A DNA stretch of 64,000 nt from positions 124,001 through 188,000 of the forward strand of contig NZ_JACSQT010000004.1 of assembly GCF_014836495.1 (NCBI RefSeq), given 5' to 3'. The notes beneath the pieces are model-generated. The model was not told where the DNA came from. It searched no databases and saw only the letters and a program-made list of their open reading frames with translations. Shown here piece after piece: positions 1-8,046 of this stretch; the first letter of the stretch is position 1, and every line of letters starts with the position of its first letter. The translations under genes and the position numbers were made by a program. The DNA is from Cytobacillus stercorigallinarum (GTDB lineage: Bacteria > Bacillota > Bacilli > Bacillales > Cytobacillaceae).

Positions 1-752
1 AATGTATGGGGATTATGAAACTCCATCACAAATACAACGAACATCGCAAAAGCATTGATAATGAAAGTCCCAATAATCATCAGTTTTGAATGTAAACTCA
101 GCTTCTTAAATTTACGTTTATACCAAATATCCGCTAAAACAGTAAAACCAATCCCACCAATAATAAACAAAAATGAAATCACAATATTAACAATCGGGTC
201 TCCCACATATCCCATTAAATTATCAGGAAACAGCGATAAGCCGGCATTATTGAAAGCAGAAATGGAGTGAAAGAAGCTGAGGTACATACCCCTGCTCCAA
301 CCAAATTCAGGGACCCAAGTAATGGCTAAAAAACACATAGCAATTAGTTCAATCGTAAAGGAATAAATGAACAAACTTTTTACTAATTTAATCACTCCAC
401 CAATAGAGGTATGATTTAATGACTGTTGGACTAATAACCGTTCTCTAAACCCTATCCTTTTCCCAAGAAGCATAAAAATTAACACTGCAAAAGACATAAT
501 CCCTAAGCCGCCGATTTGTATTAACGCAAGGATAACTAATTGTCCAAATAGTGTATAGACTGTACCAGTATCTACAACAGCTAACCCCGTTACCGTCATA
601 GATGAAGTCGCTGTAAATAATGCATCTGTCCAGGTAACCTGTGTTGTTGTTGCAAATGGGAGTTTTAATAAAACCGTCCCTAATATAATGAAAAACAAGA
701 ACACTAACACTAGCAACTGAGATGGGTTTAACCGAACGATTGCGTTGTTCAT
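1..752 (-). CDS. ktrB: KtrB-type potassium transporter membrane subunit (partial)
   Basis: This is the pore subunit of a Ktr potassium uptake system of the TrkH/TrkG/KtrB superfamily, which works with a cytoplasmic RCK subunit. About 250 residues are present; the C-terminus runs off the left edge of the window. The first P-loop selectivity filter reads SSMTVTGLAVVDT near residue 50, the second is FNNAGLSLF near residue 175, and hydrophobic segments surround them. The start is 4 bases after the stop of ktrA, so the two are one transcription unit under the upstream c-di-AMP riboswitch. Low potassium demand at high c-di-AMP would switch both off. KtrD is the alternative name; the riboswitch context favours KtrB. 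Confidence 0.93.
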   Translation of the reverse strand, partial: MNNAIVRLNPSQLLVLVFLFFIILGTVLLKLPFATTTQVTWTDALFTATSSMTVTGLAVVDTGTVYTLFGQLVILALIQIGGLGIMSFAVLIFMLLGKRIGFRERLLVQQSLNHTSIGGVIKLVKSLFIYSFTIELIAMCFLAITWVPEFGWSRGMYLSFFHSISAFNNAGLSLFPDNLMGYVGDPIVNIVISFLFIIGGIGFTVLADIWYKRKFKKLSLHSKLMIIGTFIINAFAMFVVFVMEFHNPHT

Positions 753-756
753 CTTT

Positions 757-1413
757 CTATGCTCCTTCTTTTTCAAAGCGTATAATATCTCTTTTTTTAC
801 CTACTACTATTAAAATATCATTCATTTGAATTGGTTCTTGTTCACTTGGCGAAACGATAAAGGTGTGCTCTCGTTGAATCCCGACAATATGACAATCAAA
901 CCGCTTAGCCATTCGTAAATCTTTTAATTTACAACCACCAAATTTCTTTCCAACAAGAATTTCAGCGATACTATAATCATGAGCTAGTTCAATATAATCA
1001 ACCATTGAATTTGAGACAATATTTCGCGCCACTCTGATCGCCATCTCTCTTTCTGGTTGGATCACTCGGTCAACACCTATCTTTTCTAAAACCTTCGCAT
1101 GATACTCGTTATGTGCTTTGACCCAAATCTTAGGAATACCCATATCCTTCAGAAGAAAAGCAGTTAAAATACTTCCCTGTACATCTTCTCCAAATGAAAT
1201 AAAGGCATGATCCACATTATTCACCCCAATTTGCCTTAAGGATTGCTCATCTAGTGACTGTAAACAGACAGCATGTGTAGAAAGGTCACGATGTTTGATT
1301 ACTTTCATTTCATCCTTATCGACCGCTAAAACTTCAACATTCATCTCATTCAATTCTTGTAGCATCGTTGACCCAAAATGCCCCAGACCAAACAAAGCAA
1401 ATGTTTTCTTCAT
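757..1413 (-). CDS. ktrA: KtrA-type potassium uptake regulatory subunit (RCK)
   Basis: A 218-residue cytoplasmic gating subunit that forms an octameric ring under KtrB and binds ATP/ADP and, in the C-terminal domain, c-di-AMP. The N-terminal Rossmann motif GLGHFGSTM is at residues 9-17, followed by the acidic ribose-binding residue in AVDKDE. The RCK_N domain covers about 1-135 and RCK_C about 140-215. Length matches KtrA/KtrC (about 220). The ribosome site is GGAAGGG, 8 bases before ATG. It is the first gene of the ktrAB operon. A sigma-A promoter and an OFF-type ydaO riboswitch lie upstream. KtrC is a close paralogue, but the two-gene arrangement behind ydaO matches yuaA-yubG of Bacillus subtilis. 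Confidence 0.94.
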   Translation of the reverse strand: MKKTFALFGLGHFGSTMLQELNEMNVEVLAVDKDEMKVIKHRDLSTHAVCLQSLDEQSLRQIGVNNVDHAFISFGEDVQGSILTAFLLKDMGIPKIWVKAHNEYHAKVLEKIGVDRVIQPEREMAIRVARNIVSNSMVDYIELAHDYSIAEILVGKKFGGCKLKDLRMAKRFDCHIVGIQREHTFIVSPSEQEPIQMNDILIVVGKKRDIIRFEKEGA

Positions 1414-1472
1414 ATTCTATCCCTTCCTTACTATCGACTTGTAAATATTTCAATGAGAAAAAAAAGAACAGC

Positions 1473-1502
1473 AAAAAGACCACAGAGGGATCCCCCGTGG
1501 TC
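1473..1502 (-). terminator. Intrinsic terminator of the ktrAB riboswitch
   Basis: Read on the minus strand, GACCAC and GTGGTC arms with an inner GGGGGATCCC-rich stem are followed by a T run. It lies between the riboswitch aptamer and ktrA, where the expression platform is expected. With ligand bound the terminator should form and stop transcription before ktrA. Confidence 0.85.
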
Positions 1503-1530
1503 ACGTTATTTGATCACAAGTTTCCATCCT

Positions 1531-1668
1531 TTCTTAACGCTTACGAAGTTAGCTGTCGGATTAGGGTCAAGAATAACCCTTCCTTTTTTCTTTAAAGGAT
1601 TCACCCCAAGTAGATTAGTCTCTACAAAAGTGGTTCCTCCGCTCCAATTAAGGACTCAGCGATTGAGA
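1531..1668 (-). ncRNA. ydaO/yuaA c-di-AMP riboswitch upstream of ktrAB
   Basis: The minus strand carries the conserved elements of the ydaO class in order: AATCGCTGAG, GGAGGAACCA, GGGGTGAATC, an ACCCTAATCCGACAGCTAAC block and TTCGTAAGCG. This is the c-di-AMP aptamer that controls ktrAB in B. subtilis. A terminator follows it directly, so binding should switch the potassium transporter off. The call rests on consensus blocks read by eye; a covariance search (Rfam RF00379) would confirm it. Confidence 0.93.
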
Positions 1669-1689
1669 TGATATTTAATTGATGAAGTT

Positions 1690-1718
1690 ATATTACTCCC
1701 CTTTTTGTTTTCTGTAAA
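1690..1718 (-). promoter_or_regulatory. Sigma-A promoter of the ktrAB leader
   Basis: On the minus strand TTTACA (1718-1713) and TAATAT (1695-1690) are separated by 17 bases. The predicted start lies about 10 bases before the riboswitch aptamer, which fits a short leader. Confidence 0.65.
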
Positions 1719-1899
1719 GGTAAAAAATATTTATGTTTACTAAACCCTCCGTTTACATACATAAATGAAGAGCAATCATAACAGAATAAAGATGTTTCAG
1801 TTTTACTTAACAATCCTTTTATAAGACGAAAGTCATTGTCTACCATACTATGACATAATAAAAGTGCAGTATGAAATTACTAATAAAGAGGGGATTACA

Positions 1900-2796
1900 A
1901 TGGGATTCAAACATATTACAGTTGCAGGTAGTGGGGTACTTGGCAGCCAGATTGCTTACCAAACAGCGTATAGTGGTTTTCAAGTAAGTGTATATGATAT
2001 TTCTGAAGAAGCATTAGAAACAGCTAAAGGTAGAATACTGAAGCTAAAGGAAAACTATAAACATGATTTACAGGCAACCGATGAACAAGTCGATGCGGCA
2101 TTCGACCGGATGGCTTTTTATACTGATTTATCTAAAGCTGTTGAGCAAGCTGATTTAGTGATTGAAGCTGTTCCAGAAGTCGTAAGCATTAAAGAAGACT
2201 TTTATAAAAAGTTAAGTGCAGTCGCACCGAAAGAAACCATTTTTGCAACGAATTCATCCACATTACTTCCTAGGCAATTTGTCGCTTTCACAGGGAGACC
2301 ATCACAATTTCTAGCATTGCATTTTGCGAATGAAATTTGGAAAAACAATACGGCTGAAGTAATGAAACACCCAGGTACAGACATGGTTGTTTTTAACCAA
2401 ATCGTTGAATTTGCAAGAGAAATCGGGATGGTCCCGCTTCAATTGCACAAAGAACAACCAGGTTATATCTTAAATTCTTTGCTTGTTCCATTATTAGAGG
2501 CAGGTCAAATGTTATTAGTGAATGAAGTAGCTGACCCAGAAACCATCGATAAAACATGGATGATTGGTACTGGTGCTCCACTAGGTCCGTTCGCTATTCT
2601 AGATGTCGTTGGAATCCGCACAGCATACAATATCTCACAAGCAAAAGCAGATGCTACTGGTAATGAAGCCTTTAAAAAATTAGCGAACCTTTTAAAAACA
2701 GAGTATATTGATAAAGGGAAACTCGGACGTGAAACAGGAGAAGGCTTCTATAAATATCCGAACCCAAGTTTTGCTGACCCTGAGTTTTTGAAATAA
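1900..2796 (+). CDS. 3-hydroxyacyl-CoA dehydrogenase (NAD-dependent)
   Basis: A 298-residue soluble enzyme of the 3-hydroxyacyl-CoA/3-hydroxybutyryl-CoA dehydrogenase family, which oxidises 3-hydroxyacyl-CoA with NAD. The N-terminal Rossmann motif is AGSGVLGSQIA. The catalytic region contains the serine block TNSSTLLPRQF and LALHFANEIW, the place of the usual HFFNP-type histidine. The C-terminal helical domain holds GFYKYPNP near the end. An upstream in-frame GTG at 1864 is unlikely: AGAGGGG sits 7 bases before the ATG at 1900. The gene stands alone, with a strong terminator downstream, so its fatty-acid or polyester partner is not visible here. The exact acyl chain is not predictable; some relatives act on other hydroxy acids. 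Confidence 0.85.
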   Translation: MGFKHITVAGSGVLGSQIAYQTAYSGFQVSVYDISEEALETAKGRILKLKENYKHDLQATDEQVDAAFDRMAFYTDLSKAVEQADLVIEAVPEVVSIKEDFYKKLSAVAPKETIFATNSSTLLPRQFVAFTGRPSQFLALHFANEIWKNNTAEVMKHPGTDMVVFNQIVEFAREIGMVPLQLHKEQPGYILNSLLVPLLEAGQMLLVNEVADPETIDKTWMIGTGAPLGPFAILDVVGIRTAYNISQAKADATGNEAFKKLANLLKTEYIDKGKLGRETGEGFYKYPNPSFADPEFLK

Positions 2797-2831
2797 TAAA
2801 AACCTGGTCATTCCAAAATGGAATATAACAT

Positions 2832-2876
2832 AAAAGGACGTCCAGAAGTCGCAAAATGACTTTCTGGACGTCCTTT
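2832..2876. terminator. Bidirectional terminator between convergent genes
   Basis: A long inverted repeat, AAAGGACGTCCAGAAGTC and its near-complement, encloses a 7-base loop and is flanked by A and T runs. It sits between the convergent dehydrogenase gene and the luciferase-like gene and can serve both. Confidence 0.85.
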
Positions 2877-2951
2877 ATACTCTTAAGAATCTTGCTAAAT
2901 CAAACTAAGGCATTTACCTCCACTATTTAAACAGATGTTTTATCTGCAAAC

Positions 2952-3920
2952 TCAAGCAAAAATATCCGCAATGCGTTCATAAGATTGGCGTTGATCAGCA
3001 AAATGATAGGTGTTATTCAATAATAACCAGTGGTCACATTCGTAAAGTTCACTCCATTTGCTGAGCTCTGTTTTTACTTTTGCTGGCCCACCGATAATCA
3101 TTCTTTTTCTATTTGCTGCGATTCTTTTCTTATCTTCTGTTGTTAACCGCATTGCTTTTGCTTCCTCATATGTCGGGATGCGACTATCGATACCCTTTTC
3201 CGTTCTTAATAACCATATATCTTGCGTAATTGCTAACTCCTCCGCCTCTTCATCTGTCGCACCACATATGACTAAGGCAGCAGTAATAGCTTGGGGATTA
3301 GCTAAAAGCCCCGGTTGAAAATCCTGCTGATATTGTTTGTGCGCATGCACACCTCTTCCCGGCTGAATAAAGTGACCAAACACATAGCCGATTCCCAGCT
3401 CTGCTGCTAACTGGGCACTATTTTCTCCTAACCCTAGACTATAAAGGTTTGGCAATACCCTCGTTCTTGGGGTTGCTTGTACCGATTGATCTCCTTCGAA
3501 GTAATGCAACAGCTGTTTTACTTTTTCAGGATAGATACCCGTTTCATTCTTTACGCCATTAGCTAAAGCCGAACGAATTCTTTCCGGTCCCCCTGGTGAA
3601 CGCCCTATACCCGCTTCGATTCTTCCTGGAAAAATTGATTGAAGTTGCAGCATCTGCGTAGCTACTTTATACGGACTATACTGAGACAACAAAATCCCGC
3701 CACTCCCTACATGAATGGACTTGGTTTTTGCCGCTGCCGTTGCCATGAGGATTTCAGGTGCACTAGCAGTCATCCCTTTTGTCCCATGATGCTCAGCAAA
3801 CCAATAACGCTCATATCCCCACTCTTCTGCCAATTGTACTTTTTTAATGGTTTCTTCTACCGTTTCCTCAACTGAGAAGTAGCGAGGCCTCGGCATTTGA
3901 TCAAGTATTCCTAGATGCAT
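2952..3920 (-). CDS. Luciferase-like monooxygenase (LLM) family oxidoreductase
   Basis: A 322-residue flavin-dependent TIM-barrel protein of the bacterial luciferase-like group, MsnO8 subfamily. Typical blocks are the N-terminal LGILDQ, WFAEHHG near residue 41, the GSGGILLSQYSPYKVA segment that binds the flavin phosphate, and RIEAGIGRSPGG. Family members use reduced FMN to oxidise varied substrates, but many are uncharacterised and the substrate cannot be read from sequence. AAAGGG lies 8 bases before ATG. It is monocistronic, convergent with the upstream dehydrogenase, and ends at the shared terminator. Confidence 0.85.
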   Translation of the reverse strand: MHLGILDQMPRPRYFSVEETVEETIKKVQLAEEWGYERYWFAEHHGTKGMTASAPEILMATAAAKTKSIHVGSGGILLSQYSPYKVATQMLQLQSIFPGRIEAGIGRSPGGPERIRSALANGVKNETGIYPEKVKQLLHYFEGDQSVQATPRTRVLPNLYSLGLGENSAQLAAELGIGYVFGHFIQPGRGVHAHKQYQQDFQPGLLANPQAITAALVICGATDEEAEELAITQDIWLLRTEKGIDSRIPTYEEAKAMRLTTEDKKRIAANRKRMIIGGPAKVKTELSKWSELYECDHWLLLNNTYHFADQRQSYERIADIFA

Positions 3921-4050
3921 GCTTCATACCCTTTCTAAACGCACGTTTTCATACAAGCTAGTATACCAATCTATTGACCATCTTAAAACGAAGTTGCTTG
4001 AATGGGACTCACAAGAAGTAGGCGTTCACTTATCTTTATGCACACATAGA

Positions 4051-4073
4051 AAAACCAGCCAATAGCTGGTTTA
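4051..4073 (-). terminator. Terminator of the small 4.1-kb gene
   Basis: AAACCAGC and GCTGGTTT arms around a 5-base loop, followed by T residues on the minus strand. The stop codon of the upstream gene lies in the stem. Confidence 0.75.
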
Positions 4074-4340
4074 TTCTACCTCCACAATATCAGGACTAAT
4101 ATCTAATCTCTCAGCAATTTCTGTCTTAATATCATCAGCTGAATTGAATTCAAAATCATAAAAGTGGTCCCATTCTTTCGCCGGCTCATAATCATTTAGA
4201 AGCTCCATATTTTTCCCATAAAACAAAACTGTATCTACTCTTAATAAAGCATCTGCTGCTTCCTTCTGTTCATTATCGTCTGTAAAATATTCTTCCATTT
4301 CATCCTGTAATACGATTTTCACAGCTGTTAATTCTGCCAT
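4071..4340 (-). CDS. Conserved-looking acidic hypothetical protein
   Basis: Not recognised. It is an 89-residue, strongly acidic soluble protein without a signal peptide or membrane segment. The middle contains YDFEFNSADDIKTEIAERLD and the end is DISPDIVEVE. A purine-rich ribosome site (AGGCGATAGGAA) lies before ATG and a clean terminator follows, so it is probably expressed as a single gene. It lies between the LLM gene and the catalase gene on the same strand with a short gap on each side; nothing links it functionally. Confidence 0.65.
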   Translation of the reverse strand: MAELTAVKIVLQDEMEEYFTDDNEQKEAADALLRVDTVLFYGKNMELLNDYEPAKEWDHFYDFEFNSADDIKTEIAERLDISPDIVEVE

Positions 4341-4415
4341 TTCCTATCGCCTCCATCTCTTAACTATTTATTACCTCGTAACAGATTATTTTAAACAGAG
4401 GTTATGTTGAGATTT

Positions 4416-5828
4416 TTAGGCATGTTTGGCAATCGCTTCTCCAAGTTCTGAAGAAGCTTGATGGAAATAGGACAATACCACTTCTTTTATATCTCGATCA
4501 ATCCCTTTTAAATCTGCAGCAATATTATCGATTAAATGCTCCTTCTCTTGTGGATTTAAAGAATGATAAAATTCCCCAGCCTGGGCATAATCATTTTGCT
4601 TTATTAAATCACTTCTTTGTAATTTCCCTTCAACAAATCGGCCATCTCCACTTGTCACCTGATTGGCAGGCGTCCAATCTGCTTGGTCATTTACCGGTAA
4701 CTTCCTAAACCCCGGCCCGATCCTCCTTCTTTGTGAATCGCTATAAATATTCGCTCGACCTTGTAGCATCTTATCATCTGATAACTCTGCTCCCTCTAGC
4801 AGATTAACCGGTGAAAAAGAGACTTTCTCTACTTCTTCCATATAATTTTGCGGGTTTCTATTTAAAACCATTCGACCAACAGGTACCAATGGATACTGTC
4901 TTTCATCCCACACTTTCGTATCATCAAGCGGATCAAAGGTTAACTTTTCCTTATCGGTAGGATCCATTAATTGGACGTACAATCCGTATTCTACTGTTTT
5001 GCCAGCCGCAATTGTATCAAAAAGGTCTTTCCCAGCGTAATCTGGATTCTCACCGGCTAGTTTCCCTGCTTCCTGCCTCGTAATATATTCAATCCCTGCA
5101 AACGGATACCAATGATATTTCACATATTTCCTTTCTCCCTTCGCATTCCGCCAAACATATGTATTCACACTATGCCCTGGGATATGCCGCAAGCTTTTCA
5201 CCGTTCCAGCATCGGAATAAAGGTGGACGACAAAATTTAACGACTCTGGTGCCCTTGCTACAAAGCTCCAAAAACGATTCGGATCAATTAAATTATTAAC
5301 TGGAGATGGTAAAAACGCTTTAATCGCCTCTGGGAAACGGATCGTATCACGCACAGAGAAAACAGGAATATGATTACAAATTAAATCAAATATCCCTTCG
5401 TCTGTATAAAACTTAGTTGCAAACCCTCTTACATTTCTTGACGTATCAGGCGTTCCTTTCGTACTTACTGCTAATGAAAATCGCACCATGACAGGTACTT
5501 GTTGACCAGGGCGCTGCAAAAAGCTTAGCTTTGTATGCTCTTTCATCGAATGCACGGTTTGAAAATAGCCGAAAGCACCGAAACCTTTGACATGAACAGG
5601 TCGCTCAAGGATTTTCTCATGGATAAATTCTTGGAGTGTTTCATGTTCTACACTATCCTGTTTTAAGATAGGTCCTCTTTTGCCAACAGTTTGTGAATGA
5701 AGCTTTGCCGGTTCGTCCCCTTTCCATTTATTTAAATCTCTATCTTGCACTTCTTCTTCTGGTTGATTTCCTCGACTATTGAAATGAATCTTTGCTTGTC
5801 GCTGATGTTTTTCGTTATTTTCGTCCAT
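4416..5828 (-). CDS. Monofunctional haem catalase
   Basis: A 470-residue catalase that splits hydrogen peroxide. Catalytic histidine 79 lies in RPVHVKGFGAFGYF, asparagine 152 in LICNHIPVFSVRD, and the proximal haem ligand tyrosine 362 in GRANIYSDSQRRR. The usual GNNTP beside the catalytic asparagine is CNHIP here, so this is a divergent small-subunit subgroup, but all three key residues remain. The start at 5828 has GGAGGG 5 bases upstream; the ATG 4 codons earlier has no good site. There is no signal peptide, so it is cytoplasmic. It is monocistronic; no convincing PerR box was seen upstream. Confidence 0.92.
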   Translation of the reverse strand: MDENNEKHQRQAKIHFNSRGNQPEEEVQDRDLNKWKGDEPAKLHSQTVGKRGPILKQDSVEHETLQEFIHEKILERPVHVKGFGAFGYFQTVHSMKEHTKLSFLQRPGQQVPVMVRFSLAVSTKGTPDTSRNVRGFATKFYTDEGIFDLICNHIPVFSVRDTIRFPEAIKAFLPSPVNNLIDPNRFWSFVARAPESLNFVVHLYSDAGTVKSLRHIPGHSVNTYVWRNAKGERKYVKYHWYPFAGIEYITRQEAGKLAGENPDYAGKDLFDTIAAGKTVEYGLYVQLMDPTDKEKLTFDPLDDTKVWDERQYPLVPVGRMVLNRNPQNYMEEVEKVSFSPVNLLEGAELSDDKMLQGRANIYSDSQRRRIGPGFRKLPVNDQADWTPANQVTSGDGRFVEGKLQRSDLIKQNDYAQAGEFYHSLNPQEKEHLIDNIAADLKGIDRDIKEVVLSYFHQASSELGEAIAKHA

Positions 5829-5974
5829 ATTTCCCTCCATATTCTTCTCTGTCTTTCTTTTAATTTAATATGAAGGACAACTACTTTTTATGTTTCTTTC
5901 TATAACAACTTTTACTTAGAATGCTCATTACAACAAAGATTAAATAGATAGGAATAGTTGATATAAAAGCACAT

Positions 5975-6005
5975 AAAAAAACCACCAGAAACCAACTCTG
6001 GTGGA
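5975..6005 (-). terminator. Terminator of the XylR_N/PucR-type regulator
   Basis: CCACCAGA and TTCTGGTGG arms followed by seven T residues on the minus strand, 17 bases past the stop codon. Confidence 0.85.
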
Positions 6006-6021
6006 TTATTTGATCTTATAA

Positions 6022-7902
6022 TTAATTTATTTTCATTTCCCCTAAAGCAATTAAAGATTGAATAATTAAAAATAGTTGATGTGTTTCTTGTGGATTACGC
6101 AAGTCCTTTTCTAATAGATGTTCAATCTTTCGAATTCGATGGCGAAGACCGCTCATAGATAAATTTAAATCAATTGTGGTTTGTTCCAACTTTCCTCCGT
6201 TTAATAAAAACACATATAAGGTTTGCAATAGGTCTACCATCTTACAGTCTGATAAATCATATAGTGCGCCTAATTCTTGTTTGGCGATTGTTTTCACCCC
6301 AGCTGTATTTTTAGAATTAATGAGAACGCCAACGATTCCTAACTGTTTAAAGGACATCATATTTTCCTTTGAAGATAGTCTTAAAGAAACAAGAGCCTCT
6401 TCATAGTGTTGATGGGCGCTTGTAATCTCATTTCCTTGATTGCTAAGACCAATGGTAAATTCACCATTAGGAAAGTCCATACGTAAAGTTTTCATTAATG
6501 GACGGAAAAATTTTTCATGATGTTCATAGGAAAGTGCCGCATCAGGGACCAAAATGATTAGATGATGATCACGCATATTGATTAATACACTTTTCTTTTT
6601 TTCACTAAAGTAGCGAATCATCCATTCATATATATCTTCCTGTAACTGAAATTCTTCCTCAAATGATTCTGTACCGATACTAAAATCAATCATGGCCAAG
6701 AAATAGGACTGTGTTAAATCGATACCTGTATATTTACCCCTTTTAATAATCTCTGCTTTAGACGTTTTTCCTTCTAATATACGTTCTAAGAAACTACCTT
6801 TCATTCTCTCTAACGATTCAAAGCGTGTTTTTTCATTTAATAATATTAGGGAAGCAGCATTAGCAAAGCGTTCCAGTAATAAATAGTCAGATTCATGACT
6901 GTTATCTATCGTTGGTTCATAAACAAATGAGCAGTACCCTTGAATTTTCTTTTGAACTAAAATAGGGGCCATCAGCCTTGTCTGCTTTTCAGTATGGACG
7001 ATTCTCTTTTGAAAAAATAATGGATAGGTAGGATGCTTTTCTTCTTTATCATTCATATGAAGTGAAAAATATTGCTTCATATCATCCGTCAGTTCACGGC
7101 ATTCATCTGGAGATAAGCCTGCACTAGACATTTGATAAAAATCAATTGACTCTATCACAATCGGTAATTGCATATGATCGTAGACAAGTTCAGTAATTTC
7201 TTCTAAACTACTACCCCCGGAAATCTCTTCAGTTAATTTGCTTTGAAACTCAGCTAGTTTTGTTACAAAATTACGCTGATCTAATAATTGTTCATATGTA
7301 TAAGCTAACTCTTTAACAATGGGGGTTTCTTCATAGGGTGAATGAGCATCTTCCCCTTTCATCGCCCATTGCTCTTGTGATTGGATTGTCCATTTGCATT
7401 CGGCATCACCCTTCGCCACACAACAAGTTTCTTTTACTAGCAGTGACACACCTGTGATGGTAGTCATATAGCCGCTTGCATAACCTACTAATGTATGACA
7501 TTGCGGTGTATCACTATATCCATGTAGTCGAATATGTTCTTCAGCTTCATAAGAACCATACCAAATCCCCTCTGAATAGAGAGATTTTACATACTGATTG
7601 TTTTCACACATTGTTAAATGACAAATATGCTTCACACCCGTAATTTGCCCATTTTCCTTATGATACAGGGGACCGTGCTTGATTAAGTAAGGAATCGAAG
7701 TATGCTCTTTCATTGCCTTTTTAGCATCCTTTACCCCGTTCTCCCATCCGAAAGAAAATAAGAAACTCTTAAGGCGCTCAAAACCTATATGCTTAACGAG
7801 TTGATGACGCAAAATACCTAATGATGCCGATGGTGTCGAAACGACTCTTTCATGCCCTTTTGTAATAGGATTGATTGAAACTTCATCAACAACAATATGC
7901 AT
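6022..7902 (-). CDS. XylR_N/V4R aromatic sensor fused to a PucR-type DNA-binding domain
   Basis: A 626-residue cytoplasmic regulator. Residues 1-95 match the XylR_N (activator of aromatic catabolism) fold, and 105-172 match V4R with GYASGY at 140-145. The zinc-site residues known from DmpR and PoxR appear as C135, E158, C160 or C161, and C169. A GAF-like linker region follows, then a GGDEF-like segment around 390-510. The C-terminus around 560-620 has the PucR/CdaR HTH_30 pattern (TIDLNLSMSGLRHRIRKIE). No AAA+ sigma-54 domain is present, unlike XylR or DmpR. TAGGAGG before the ATG at 7902 decides the start over an ATG 13 codons earlier. It lies just downstream of the meta-cleavage genes, separated by a terminator, and is the likely phenol-type effector sensor. 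Confidence 0.88.
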   Translation of the reverse strand: MHIVVDEVSINPITKGHERVVSTPSASLGILRHQLVKHIGFERLKSFLFSFGWENGVKDAKKAMKEHTSIPYLIKHGPLYHKENGQITGVKHICHLTMCENNQYVKSLYSEGIWYGSYEAEEHIRLHGYSDTPQCHTLVGYASGYMTTITGVSLLVKETCCVAKGDAECKWTIQSQEQWAMKGEDAHSPYEETPIVKELAYTYEQLLDQRNFVTKLAEFQSKLTEEISGGSSLEEITELVYDHMQLPIVIESIDFYQMSSAGLSPDECRELTDDMKQYFSLHMNDKEEKHPTYPLFFQKRIVHTEKQTRLMAPILVQKKIQGYCSFVYEPTIDNSHESDYLLLERFANAASLILLNEKTRFESLERMKGSFLERILEGKTSKAEIIKRGKYTGIDLTQSYFLAMIDFSIGTESFEEEFQLQEDIYEWMIRYFSEKKKSVLINMRDHHLIILVPDAALSYEHHEKFFRPLMKTLRMDFPNGEFTIGLSNQGNEITSAHQHYEEALVSLRLSSKENMMSFKQLGIVGVLINSKNTAGVKTIAKQELGALYDLSDCKMVDLLQTLYVFLLNGGKLEQTTIDLNLSMSGLRHRIRKIEHLLEKDLRNPQETHQLFLIIQSLIALGEMKIN

Positions 7903-7953
7903 AGATAACCTCCTAAATCCCAAGATTGAAAGCGCAAACATTTCTATTTCTTT

Positions 7954-7979
7954 AAAAAAAGGGGAAATTTCGCCCCTTT
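7954..7979 (-). terminator. Terminator of the meta-cleavage operon
   Basis: AAAGGGG and CCCCTTT arms with a T run on the minus strand, 67 bases beyond the aldolase stop and before the regulator gene. Confidence 0.8.
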
Positions 7980-8046
7980 CAGTCTATTTTATTAGAAGAT
8001 TGAATGATTTGCTAGTTTTGAAACGAAAGTTCACATGCTTTAAACT

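Noticed and set aside
1368-1671. Plus-strand open frames over the ktrAB leader
   Set aside because: They cover the riboswitch, its terminator and the ktrA start on the other strand and have no ribosome site.
6013-6030. Possible PerR or Fur box for the catalase gene (TTATAATTAATTTAT)
   Set aside because: It has several mismatches, lies inside the 3' end of the preceding gene and is about 190 bases from the catalase start.
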